A DNA stretch of 64,000 nucleotides from a virus, in IMG/VR virus record IMGVR_UViG_3300028091_000005, positions 19,532-83,531 of that record; one strand, 5' to 3'. Shown in pieces: positions 40,016-46,945 of this stretch (within the stretch, counting starts at the first letter, position 1; each line of letters opens with the position of its first letter). Both the position numbers and the translations under genes were made by a program. The notes under the pieces were generated by a model that saw only the letters and a program-made list of their open reading frames with translations, was not told the origin of the DNA and made no database searches.

Positions 40016-40423
40016 ATGGCGCTAGATATTAAACCCAATATTGAGACTGGCGGCCTAGACCCAATGACACTGAGTGTGTCCACAGAACTTTTAAAAAATG
40101 ATCCTGCGCCTTTTGGCGTCAATCCGGATTTTTTAAAATCTCTTCAAACTTACATAGATAGCAAAAAACTAAGTCCCTTGTTGGTCTATAATATAACAGG
40201 GGAAGCTAAATTACCAGATTTAAACACAGAAATATCCGGTTACGAATATACTGTAAAAGACGAAACAGTTTATGTTATACGCCGAGCAGCAGATTGTGGA
40301 GATGATGAATTTAGAAATGAAGAACTTGCCCTGGGTACAAGAAATGATCTCTATCCCAATAGTTTTTTATTTTACGGTAATCTTATCCCGTCAGGTACTA
40401 CAGCACAGGGAGGCGGTGGTTAA
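40016..40423 (+). CDS. Baseplate-region structural protein (predicted), 135 aa
   Basis: The 135-residue acidic protein starts two bases after the PAAR stop and ends overlapping the next ATG (TAATG). It has no enzyme motif and a Gly-rich end. A baseplate or spike accessory role is inferred from its position between PAAR and the 833-residue structural protein. Confidence 0.6.
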   Translation: MALDIKPNIETGGLDPMTLSVSTELLKNDPAPFGVNPDFLKSLQTYIDSKKLSPLLVYNITGEAKLPDLNTEISGYEYTVKDETVYVIRRAADCGDDEFRNEELALGTRNDLYPNSFLFYGNLIPSGTTAQGGGG

Positions 40424-42924
40424 TGGCTTGGGAAATTGATTTTTCGCAGGGCACCTATGACAATGGTGCCTGGACCAGTGACGAGAGTGTGGAAAATGTG
40501 CCTAGAAGAATCAAAACTGATGATGGCACAGTGGCTATACTAGCCTATATAACGGAGGCCGAGTTAGACTTACTCATAGCTAATGGCACAACTGTAGAGA
40601 ATTTTGGCAAACAAATTACTGAATGGGAAGTTGAGTACTACGGTCCACCGTCAGAAGTTTATCCTGACAGTGATATGGCAGTACAATACGCTCCCCTATA
40701 TTTTATAACAGAACAAGATGAGCCTGTCAGTAAACTAGTCTTTATAACCTACGACCAGGTTAGAATTCTTAAAGAATCAGATCTACACGATGCAGATCTT
40801 AAAAACACGGTGCATCAGGGGATAGATCAGATACCTGCATTTCACAGATCTAGACCAAGACTTAAAGAAGCTCCAGTGCCCATCACACCAGCCTGGGTTC
40901 CTTCTGATCAATATATCAAACGCACCACTGGCACTGGCATCTATGCCGGTAGTCTAAGTGCTCTTGGTAACCTAGTGGCAATGAGTTTAAATGATTTGGC
41001 ACCTATCTACAAAGTCACTGAATCTCCTATTAAAAACGAGCGTGGTAGTTATGGACTAGGTAGTTTATTTCCAACCAAGGCCCCCATCTACAAGGTAGGA
41101 CAAGTATTAAGCCAGAAACAACTTGATGCTCTTCCTGCATCAATGGCACCCAAGGTTAAACAAGTCCCCTATAATACAGGATTTTTTAGAGAGTACTGGT
41201 TCAACCAGAGACAGACTACTTTTGGAAATGATAGTGCTATACCTGCGCTAACTGGTGTTATACCTCGTGGCCTTAAAGATTATAACAATGAAGTTATACT
41301 GGGATTTACAGGTAATGTGTTTTACTATATGGATCTACAGATACAAAGGTTGCTTGGTGAAGGTAAATTTAATCTTGATAGATTTATAAGTGTGTTTAGG
41401 CAGGCGCATTCCTGGGCAGAAACTAGTAACAAATATCTAGCAAGTTTAAAGAACTGTGAAAAGCCACTGAGAGATTTTAAAGCAGATACTCTAGAAGAAT
41501 ATTCAACACAAAAATGGAGTAAGTATAAACAAGGTAAAGCTCTAACTCAGGCATTTAGAAATCTAGGAAAACTAGGATCTTTAATTGCTGATGGCGAAAT
41601 CTACAACGGTGTGTGGAAAGGTTTTGGCACAGCAGGCTGGGTAATGAAGGGCATAGTGGAAAATCAACTAGCTGATCAAAAAACAAATGACGGTGTCAGT
41701 ATATCCGATAGTCTAATTGCACAGAATATAAATGCAACTAATCTATACGATACTGATAACGAACAAAAAATTAAAAACATACTTCAAAATGTTACTAATA
41801 CTAGCACATTAAAATTAATTCAGGAAGTACTGGAAACCAATGTTGCTAATATGTCTAGTCTATTAGATTATACCAGTCTAGAAAAAGTAAGCGGTAAAAT
41901 CAATGACAGTGAATTTAAAACACTGGAACAAGTGGGGCAGGATATTTTCGAAAATAACAATACCTTGGTAATTGAGTCAGGTCCTGCTCTAGCTGATCTT
42001 ATACAGGGAATCAATTTAAGTCCTGATGCCGCCGGACTGGAAAATATACGAGGGGCCAACGGAGAGGCACTTGATCCCGATATAGCAAAACAACTTAGAA
42101 AATTCCTTCCTATGAGTCCCGATGGTGGGCCAGTTAGTATTTTGCAAATCATAGGTATGGGTTCAGGCTACCTCAAAGACACACTGGATGAAATAAACGC
42201 ACTAATAGATCAATTATACAAAGGCAAGTACGGCATAAGCATAAGAGATACACTTACAGAAATTTCTAGATTAAAAGCGGAATTTCCCCTTACCGCTGCC
42301 GAGGCACAGGCAGCTAAGTCCTGGATTCCCACACCTCTTGAAACTTCTATAACGGAAGAATTTGACAGCGTGGAAGAACAAGAATTAGAACTTAACATTG
42401 CTACAGCAGGTACTGTGATAATAAATGTAGATAGTCAAAATCTTGATGTTAATCAACCTTTAAAACTTAAAAGTCAGATTAAAAAGAAAAAAACTAAAAA
42501 AATAGTAACAAGAAAAGCAGGTCCAAATTATTGGCAATCGAGGCTGAATTCCAAGATACAGGAGTATTATGATTTACTGGGAACAGCAGCCGCTGACACG
42601 GACAAAAACACTGCCGACATCGTTAAAAAACTTAACGAAAAATGGAATTATCTCTGTCAAAGTGTCTACTATGAAATAGCAAATTATCAACGAGGTAATT
42701 TCAGTACTGCCACTGAAGGAAGTAATGCAACAACCAACAGACTAAATTTTGCAGCCGGTTTGGCCAATTACGGTGCCGACTCAGGAAACATTGGTACAGG
42801 AACTCTTTTGTCCAATTTAACACAAAATAATAATGTTGGTAATCAAATAAAAACCATTTTGGGTATGGGTAAAAATGATTCTAACCTTGGCCAGGTTGGT
42901 ATTACTCGAACATCTAAACCATAA
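40423..42924 (+). CDS. Large structural protein, probable baseplate component, 833 aa
   Basis: The 833-residue protein begins with a beta-rich region (residues 1-140). It continues with a Pro-rich linker, a segment with aromatic repeats (FFREYWFNQRQTTFGN), long helical stretches and a basic KKKKTKKIV patch near residue 690. No transmembrane segment, lysozyme motif or protease motif is seen. Direct coupling to PAAR places it in the baseplate or central hub. It is the last gene of the block before the lysis promoter. Confidence 0.65.
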   Translation: MAWEIDFSQGTYDNGAWTSDESVENVPRRIKTDDGTVAILAYITEAELDLLIANGTTVENFGKQITEWEVEYYGPPSEVYPDSDMAVQYAPLYFITEQDEPVSKLVFITYDQVRILKESDLHDADLKNTVHQGIDQIPAFHRSRPRLKEAPVPITPAWVPSDQYIKRTTGTGIYAGSLSALGNLVAMSLNDLAPIYKVTESPIKNERGSYGLGSLFPTKAPIYKVGQVLSQKQLDALPASMAPKVKQVPYNTGFFREYWFNQRQTTFGNDSAIPALTGVIPRGLKDYNNEVILGFTGNVFYYMDLQIQRLLGEGKFNLDRFISVFRQAHSWAETSNKYLASLKNCEKPLRDFKADTLEEYSTQKWSKYKQGKALTQAFRNLGKLGSLIADGEIYNGVWKGFGTAGWVMKGIVENQLADQKTNDGVSISDSLIAQNINATNLYDTDNEQKIKNILQNVTNTSTLKLIQEVLETNVANMSSLLDYTSLEKVSGKINDSEFKTLEQVGQDIFENNNTLVIESGPALADLIQGINLSPDAAGLENIRGANGEALDPDIAKQLRKFLPMSPDGGPVSILQIIGMGSGYLKDTLDEINALIDQLYKGKYGISIRDTLTEISRLKAEFPLTAAEAQAAKSWIPTPLETSITEEFDSVEEQELELNIATAGTVIINVDSQNLDVNQPLKLKSQIKKKKTKKIVTRKAGPNYWQSRLNSKIQEYYDLLGTAAADTDKNTADIVKKLNEKWNYLCQSVYYEIANYQRGNFSTATEGSNATTNRLNFAAGLANYGADSGNIGTGTLLSNLTQNNNVGNQIKTILGMGKNDSNLGQVGITRTSKP

Positions 42925-42962
42925 TTTTTTGCCTTAAAAGTGTACTATTACGGCATTTTTAT

Positions 42963-42998
42963 GCTATAATAACTATAGTTAACTAGTTATCTACGTAG
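42963..42998 (+). promoter_or_regulatory. Extended -10 promoter with downstream palindromes (lysis operon)
   Basis: TGCTATAAT (42962-42970) is a TGn-extended -10; the -35 is poor. Three short palindromes follow directly: AACTATAGTT (42971-42980), AACTAGTT (42981-42988) and CTACGTAG (42991-42998). They overlap the predicted transcription start and could be operator sites. The 130-base gap holds no gene. An AAAGGAG site precedes ATG 43058. Confidence 0.5.
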
Positions 42999-43057
42999 AT
43001 TTCTACCTTTGAATTGTTTTACATATATATGAACCATAAAGAAAGGAGTACTTACTT

Positions 43058-43642
43058 ATGGAGAAAAAAGAAATATTGCAACTAACCAAACGTTGTAATT
43101 TTATGATTAGGATTGCGCAGGTTTTATTTTTAGGTTTTGGTCTTGCTATGGTGGGATCAGCACTAACTGAAGTGACTAAAAATAAGTTCGCCAAATTAGA
43201 ATCCGAAAATAATCAAATGGTCGTGAGTCGTGCTGATATGGCCACTCGCACAAGACAACTTACCTGCCTGGCCAAAAATATCTACTGGGAAGCAGGTAGT
43301 GAAAGTTTTGAAGGTAAAGTTGCTGTGGCACAGGTCACACTGAACCGTGTACGCAGTACAAAATTTGGAAATGACGTCTGTGAAGTTGTCTACCAGAGAA
43401 ATACCATTATGGACAAAATTGTCTGCCAATTTAGCTGGGTTTGCCAGCCGGGTATGACCATCAAACCAATTCATCCCGAACGCTATGCTGAAAGTATGAA
43501 TGTGGCCAAAAAGGTCCTGCTCGAAAACTTTAGACTTGACAGCGTCCGTGAAGCACTGTATTATCACGCAGATTACGTGAACCCAGGCTGGGGCAAAAAA
43601 CCCGTGGCCAAAATTGGGCGTCACATATTCTACAAGGGATAA
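43058..43642 (+). CDS. SleB-like cell-wall hydrolase with N-terminal anchor (endolysin candidate)
   Basis: Residues 15-38 are a hydrophobic signal-anchor. From residue 68 the sequence matches the SleB/Hydrolase_2 catalytic domain: CLAKNIYWEAGSESFEGKVA with the catalytic Glu E78, AQVTLNRVRS, and the C-terminal ALYYHADYV...GRHIFYKG. The family cleaves peptidoglycan glycan strands. The N-terminal anchor without a clear cleavage site fits a SAR-type endolysin that is exported by the host Sec system and activated on release from the membrane. The holin candidate follows one base later. Confidence 0.88.
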   Translation: MEKKEILQLTKRCNFMIRIAQVLFLGFGLAMVGSALTEVTKNKFAKLESENNQMVVSRADMATRTRQLTCLAKNIYWEAGSESFEGKVAVAQVTLNRVRSTKFGNDVCEVVYQRNTIMDKIVCQFSWVCQPGMTIKPIHPERYAESMNVAKKVLLENFRLDSVREALYYHADYVNPGWGKKPVAKIGRHIFYKG

Positions 43643-43643
43643 T

Positions 43644-43961
43644 ATGTTTTTGGAAACTATCAAATTGTATTTTGAACCAGTTAGAGAGTATTTTTTAGGT
43701 CGCATTAAAAAAGTGACTGCAGATGCTCTCGCCTGGTTGGCTAGTATTACCTTGCATTGTTCTACAATACCCACATTGTTGGCTATTCTATCAGGACTAA
43801 CTGATAAACCTATGCCAACAGATATAATACTATTTGTCTATGCTGCTCTAGTTCTTTTATTTGGTACTGCAATAATAACACGTAATCTACTTAATATGAT
43901 TACCATAGCACTGGGTTTTGTGGTGCAGAGTGTGTTAATGAGCTTGATCCTATTTAAATAA
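43644..43961 (+). CDS. Small multi-TM protein, holin candidate
   Basis: The 105-residue protein starts at ATG 43644, one base after the endolysin stop. It has about three membrane segments (roughly residues 24-48, 58-78 and 84-103) with a charged amphipathic N-terminus. Size, topology and position next to the endolysin fit a class I holin; there is no family-specific motif. Confidence 0.6.
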   Translation: MFLETIKLYFEPVREYFLGRIKKVTADALAWLASITLHCSTIPTLLAILSGLTDKPMPTDIILFVYAALVLLFGTAIITRNLLNMITIALGFVVQSVLMSLILFK

Positions 43962-43964
43962 AAT

Positions 43965-44618
43965 ATGAATTTTTTCACACTTACTGCTAGGCTGTTTGGT
44001 TTATACCAAGGATTACAGGGCAAAAGTCTTAGTCCTAGCACTGTTGTGCGCAAACTAAATCAAGCTATTCCCTTTGTGGAATGTAGTATAGGAATACAAA
44101 AAACTAATAATCTAGGGGGCTTCAAGATAGAAGGAAGTTACAGTCCTGATTTAGATAGACAGAATCTAAAAAGTATCAAAATAGATATCTTGATGAATGC
44201 TCGTAGAAAAAAACTGCATTTTAACAAATCTGACGTGACTGAAGAAAGATGGTTCGATCTCGTGGCTGATCTAGTTAGCATTTTAGGACACGAGTATGTT
44301 CATCTAAATCAGCATCGTAGACGTGGCTGGCGCCGTTGCAAAGATTACATTTGTTATAATAATGACGAAATGTCTATAGTCAAACGTTATCTTGGTAAGC
44401 CAGATGAAGTTGATGCCTACGCTTTTACACTTGCTACAGAACGGGCAGTGGACATACCAGAATATGCCACTAAGCTGGAGGACACAACTACCTATGAACT
44501 TTATAAGACTGTGTTTGGTGAGCAAGACAAAACCACACAGAGACTAGTAAGACTATCCAATAAATACTTTAAACGTCTGGAGAAACAATATAATGAGACC
44601 ATCCGAACATACCTTTGA
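43965..44618 (+). CDS. Zincin-like metalloprotease domain protein, 217 aa
   Basis: The zinc-binding motif HEYVH (H109, E110, H113) lies in SILGHEYVHLNQHRR, and a possible third ligand, E148, lies in GKPDEVDAYAF, about 35 residues on, as in gluzincin-type peptidases. The rest is basic. It could process virion or host proteins, or be an accessory peptidoglycan enzyme, as it follows the lysis genes. The next gene overlaps its end by 26 bases. Confidence 0.65.
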   Translation: MNFFTLTARLFGLYQGLQGKSLSPSTVVRKLNQAIPFVECSIGIQKTNNLGGFKIEGSYSPDLDRQNLKSIKIDILMNARRKKLHFNKSDVTEERWFDLVADLVSILGHEYVHLNQHRRRGWRRCKDYICYNNDEMSIVKRYLGKPDEVDAYAFTLATERAVDIPEYATKLEDTTTYELYKTVFGEQDKTTQRLVRLSNKYFKRLEKQYNETIRTYL

Positions 44619-44805
44619 GCTAGAAGATGATGTTCTTGACGACGTAACCGAAGAAGACTATGTGTTTATAGTGGGGCCAGACGGCAACCTTAAAAGTATA
44701 GTGCTTCCTCAAAATTATAGTCATAACTCTATGACAGACTCCATCAAAACACTTATTAAAAGTTTTGGTGTGACGGACTTACATACTCAACAAACTCTAC
44801 ATTAA
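44593..44805 (+). CDS. Small acidic hypothetical protein, 70 aa
   Basis: The 70-residue protein has a very acidic N-terminal third (ELEDDVLDDVTEEDYVF), then a beta-like segment and a helix. It begins inside the zincin-like gene. Function unknown. Confidence 0.6.
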   Translation: MRPSEHTFELEDDVLDDVTEEDYVFIVGPDGNLKSIVLPQNYSHNSMTDSIKTLIKSFGVTDLHTQQTLH

Positions 44806-44823
44806 TTTCTATAAGGAGCTCCT

Positions 44824-45069
44824 ATGTTAAAAACCTGGACACTGCGCCGGCCCACTGTGGTCTTTGACGCTAACAACGAAGCACATCGCCAAGCATTTTA
44901 TGAATTTACTAAACGTGGTAGCAGCTGGGGTGATTGCAAATTCAATTTTATTCTAGAAGAACCCTACAACGATCTTATAACAAATATACACCATAAAATT
45001 GTTGCCTGGTATATGCAAAAAGAGTTTGAGACAAAAACTTCCAGCCGTACTGTAAAAGTTAAACAATAA
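44824..45069 (+). CDS. Small hypothetical protein, 81 aa
   Basis: An AAGGAGC site precedes the ATG. The 81-residue protein has a predicted strand-helix-strand-helix order and a basic C-terminus. No motif is recognised. Confidence 0.65.
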   Translation: MLKTWTLRRPTVVFDANNEAHRQAFYEFTKRGSSWGDCKFNFILEEPYNDLITNIHHKIVAWYMQKEFETKTSSRTVKVKQ

Positions 45070-45085
45070 GCAACAAAAACTTTGG

Positions 45086-45114
45086 TTGACATTAACCAGC
45101 TTGTCTAGTATTAT
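45086..45114 (+). promoter_or_regulatory. Strong sigma-70 promoter (TTGACA-17-TATTAT)
   Basis: TTGACA (45086-45091) and TATTAT (45109-45114) are spaced 17 bp. The preceding AAGCAACAAAAA...TTTGG and following ATTA match the promoter at 2962 closely, defining a repeated phage promoter module. Confidence 0.8.
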
Positions 45115-45141
45115 TGCTGAACATTAACTAGTGAGGTACTT

Positions 45142-45438
45142 ATGTCACAGCTAACTATCCAGGATGTTAATTCAGCAATTATGTTTGGCTCGTTTACAAA
45201 TGAGCAACTAGAAAGTATTGCCTCTGCTGTAAAATTTCGTCGCGGTGAAATCGCTAAGTCAGTCAAACGCAATGTTACTAAAGGTGCAACTGTTAAGTTT
45301 TACAATAACCGCCTTGGTCGTGAAATGATTTGTACTGTAGAAAAAGTTGCAATAAAGTTTATCACTGTACGCGAGCAGTCAGCTAAAATGGGCGGTTTGT
45401 GGCGTGTTCCTGCAAGTATGCTATCTGTTGTTGAGTAA
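45142..45438 (+). CDS. Small protein with KOW/SH3-like segment, 98 aa
   Basis: Residues 1-45 are helical (NSAIMFGSFTNEQLESIASAV), and residues 48-98 look like a small beta barrel with KGATVKFYNN and VEKVAIKFITVRE. Such proteins often bind RNA or the ribosome. It is expressed from a strong early promoter, so a host-interaction role is plausible but unproven. Confidence 0.7.
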   Translation: MSQLTIQDVNSAIMFGSFTNEQLESIASAVKFRRGEIAKSVKRNVTKGATVKFYNNRLGREMICTVEKVAIKFITVREQSAKMGGLWRVPASMLSVVE

Positions 45439-45444
45439 GCAACT

Positions 45445-45561
45445 ATGTTAGCAAAATTGCAAAATTATTTAAAAAACAATTGGATCCTAGCACTTGAAGT
45501 TGCTATAATTGCAATTGGTGCTCCCTATTACTTCTACGTACTTTTTATAACTTTTTTCTAA
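45445..45561 (+). CDS. Very small membrane protein, 38 aa
   Basis: ATG 45445 opens 38 codons to TAA 45559-45561. Residues 14-37 are a single hydrophobic segment (LALEVAIIAIGAPYYFYVLF) after a polar, basic N-terminus. It is only six bases after the preceding stop. Small single-TM proteins like this are common among early phage genes; function unknown. Confidence 0.5.
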   Translation: MLAKLQNYLKNNWILALEVAIIAIGAPYYFYVLFITFF

Positions 45562-45567
45562 TTCTGG

Positions 45568-45596
45568 TTGACAATAACAGACCAAATTGCTATAAT
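45568..45596 (+). promoter_or_regulatory. Strong sigma-70 promoter with extended -10
   Basis: Perfect TTGACA (45568-45573) and TATAAT (45591-45596) are spaced 17 bp, with TGC directly before the -10. ATTCTGG before the -35 is shared with the promoter at 2962. AAGGAG precedes ATG 45628. Confidence 0.88.
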
Positions 45597-45627
45597 AGCG
45601 GTACCGTAACTAAACAAGGAGCAGAAA

Positions 45628-46032
45628 ATGTCCAAGACTTTTACTATTGCAGGAATTGCAACAAAAGACGGCGTTACCCGCTTGCACGTGAGCAACGGTG
45701 ATCCTACCCAACGTGCTCGTATCCTAGCTCGCCAGGGCTGGACAGATATCACTTTTGTGTCTTTGCCTAAACAAATGGAGCGTCAGGCGGCAGTAGACTA
45801 TCTAGCTACTCGTGGTATGGCTGTAGCAGAAAAACCTGCTCGTGCTAGCAAGGCAGCAAAGCCTGCTACTACTAAGTCAGCTAAAAAAACAGATGTTGTT
45901 AAAGTTACTAAGTCTAAAAAACGTGTGGGTGATGCACCACGTGCAGGACAGAGTGTAGAAGAATTTGTCAAGCTCTGGTTCGCAGATCGCGAAGATCGTG
46001 CCCGTGCTAAGTTTCCAGAAATCTTTAACTAA
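45628..46032 (+). CDS. Basic protein with Lys/Ala-rich linker, 134 aa
   Basis: Residues 1-60 form a small alpha/beta domain. Residues 68-105 are a Lys/Ala/Thr-rich, histone-tail-like linker (RASKAAKPATTKSAKK), followed by a short charged helical C-terminus (EEFVKLWFADREDRAR). The linker suggests nucleic-acid contact. Expressed from a perfect early promoter, so it is likely abundant early after infection. Confidence 0.7.
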   Translation: MSKTFTIAGIATKDGVTRLHVSNGDPTQRARILARQGWTDITFVSLPKQMERQAAVDYLATRGMAVAEKPARASKAAKPATTKSAKKTDVVKVTKSKKRVGDAPRAGQSVEEFVKLWFADREDRARAKFPEIFN

Positions 46033-46043
46033 GCGAGGACTAG

Positions 46044-46193
46044 ATGGATATTCAACTTGAATGCCGTAGTGTTCTAGGTGGTTGGCAGACCTATATCCGT
46101 GGTACTGAGGTAGCCCTGGGTCCGGTGTTTAACGATACCCCGGCACTCTGGGCCTGGCAAAGTAAAAATATTTTTAATCTTTTAAAATCATAA
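46044..46193 (+). CDS. Small beta-beta-alpha-type protein, 49 aa
   Basis: The product has RSVLGGWQTYIRG in a predicted hairpin followed by a short C-terminal helix with ALWAWQ. The next gene carries the parallel LGGWYVVRG...AAAQNWL pattern, so the two look like a tandem duplication. The TAA overlaps the next ATG. Function unknown. Confidence 0.6.
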   Translation: MDIQLECRSVLGGWQTYIRGTEVALGPVFNDTPALWAWQSKNIFNLLKS

Positions 46194-46324
46194 TGGTTAA
46201 GATAGTATACAATAAGCTTCTAGGTGGATGGTATGTTGTTCGTGGAGCACATCAGACACCCCTAAGTACTCGATTTGAATCACGGGCCGCTGCCCAAAAC
46301 TGGCTAAGGAGTCGCTGTGGATAA
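46193..46324 (+). CDS. Small beta-beta-alpha-type protein, 43 aa
   Basis: A 43-residue paralogue-like partner of the preceding gene, with LLGGWYVVRG and RAAAQNWLRS in matching positions. It is coupled on both sides by overlaps (TAATG upstream, 8 bases downstream). Confidence 0.55.
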   Translation: MVKIVYNKLLGGWYVVRGAHQTPLSTRFESRAAAQNWLRSRCG

Positions 46325-46469
46325 TTTTTTAGTAGAAATAGAATATGATCCTGTGTATAATAGTTACTTGGCTTGCTACTCAAATGGACAGGTAATTCAG
46401 CTGGGAGCTACTACCTATCACGATGCAGTGCTAGAGGCAGACACAATTGAACCCTATGAATATGAGTAA
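46317..46469 (+). CDS. Small hypothetical protein, 50 aa (GTG start)
   Basis: The GTG at 46317 inside the preceding gene begins a 50-residue acidic protein with strands and a helix (VEIEYDP...NSYLACY...TYHDAVLEAD). It shares size and predicted fold with its two upstream neighbours and overlaps the next gene by 14 bases. The start choice is by frame and coupling only. Confidence 0.5.
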   Translation: MDNFLVEIEYDPVYNSYLACYSNGQVIQLGATTYHDAVLEADTIEPYEYE

Positions 46470-46641
46470 TTTTTCCTGGCCCCGCGCAATTGCAGTCTAC
46501 TATATAATCTGTGGTTGTTTTGGTGTAGTCTATATGCTCAAGGCACTGCACAAAGAACCCGCTGAACCTAGATGCTCTTTCTCAGAGTTATCTCGTCCGG
46601 AAATTCCTCGTTGCGAAATATATAGGACACGTAAAATATGA
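46456..46641 (+). CDS. Small single-TM protein, 61 aa
   Basis: ATG 46456 (or the second ATG at 46462) begins a protein with one hydrophobic segment (AIAVYYIICGCFGVVYML) and a polar C-terminus with two cysteines. It probably sits in the inner membrane. The stop overlaps the next start (ATGA). Confidence 0.55.
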   Translation: MNMSNFSWPRAIAVYYIICGCFGVVYMLKALHKEPAEPRCSFSELSRPEIPRCEIYRTRKI

Positions 46642-46856
46642 ACGCAAAGGTAGCTGCAACCAAGCCCAAAGCTTCACTGTCACGTAAACGCCAGATTGAA
46701 CAGAAAAAGGCTGAAGCTGAGGAACCAGAACTTACAAAATTTACTTGTACTAGCTGTCAGAAGACCTACTTCGACACTGGACTTTATTTTTACGGCGTAA
46801 AATCCACTCGCTGTCTCTGGTGTACTAAATTTCCTCCCTTTAAAAAACATAGCTAG
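46638..46856 (+). CDS. Small zinc-ribbon protein, 72 aa
   Basis: After a basic, Lys/Ala-rich N-terminus, two C-x2-C pairs (C37/C40 and C59/C62) form a zinc ribbon (FTCTSCQKTY...RCLWCTKFP). Such proteins can bind DNA, RNA or RNA polymerase. It ends in TAG, followed by ATC TAA. It is the last gene before the fibre cluster. Confidence 0.7.
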   Translation: MNAKVAATKPKASLSRKRQIEQKKAEAEEPELTKFTCTSCQKTYFDTGLYFYGVKSTRCLWCTKFPPFKKHS

Positions 46857-46881
46857 ATCTAAATAAACCCTAGCCATTGCA

Positions 46882-46906
46882 CGATGCCCGCCCCGAGCGG
46901 GCATCG
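46882..46906 (+). terminator. GC-rich hairpin, probable terminator
   Basis: CGATGCCCGC pairs perfectly over 10 bp with GCGGGCATCG around a CCCGA loop. No long T run follows (CCACATTTCAG), so it may be a weak terminator or a processing/stability hairpin separating the early genes from the fibre operon. Confidence 0.6.
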
Positions 46907-46917
46907 CCACATTTCAG

Positions 46918-46926
46918 CTAAATACT
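46918..46926 (+). promoter_or_regulatory. Late-type box CTAAATACT before the fibre gene
   Basis: CTAAATAC is placed 20 nt before ATG 46946 and matches the boxes at 28408 and 33805. Confidence 0.55.
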
Positions 46927-46945
46927 ACATTAGCGAGATCCAACA

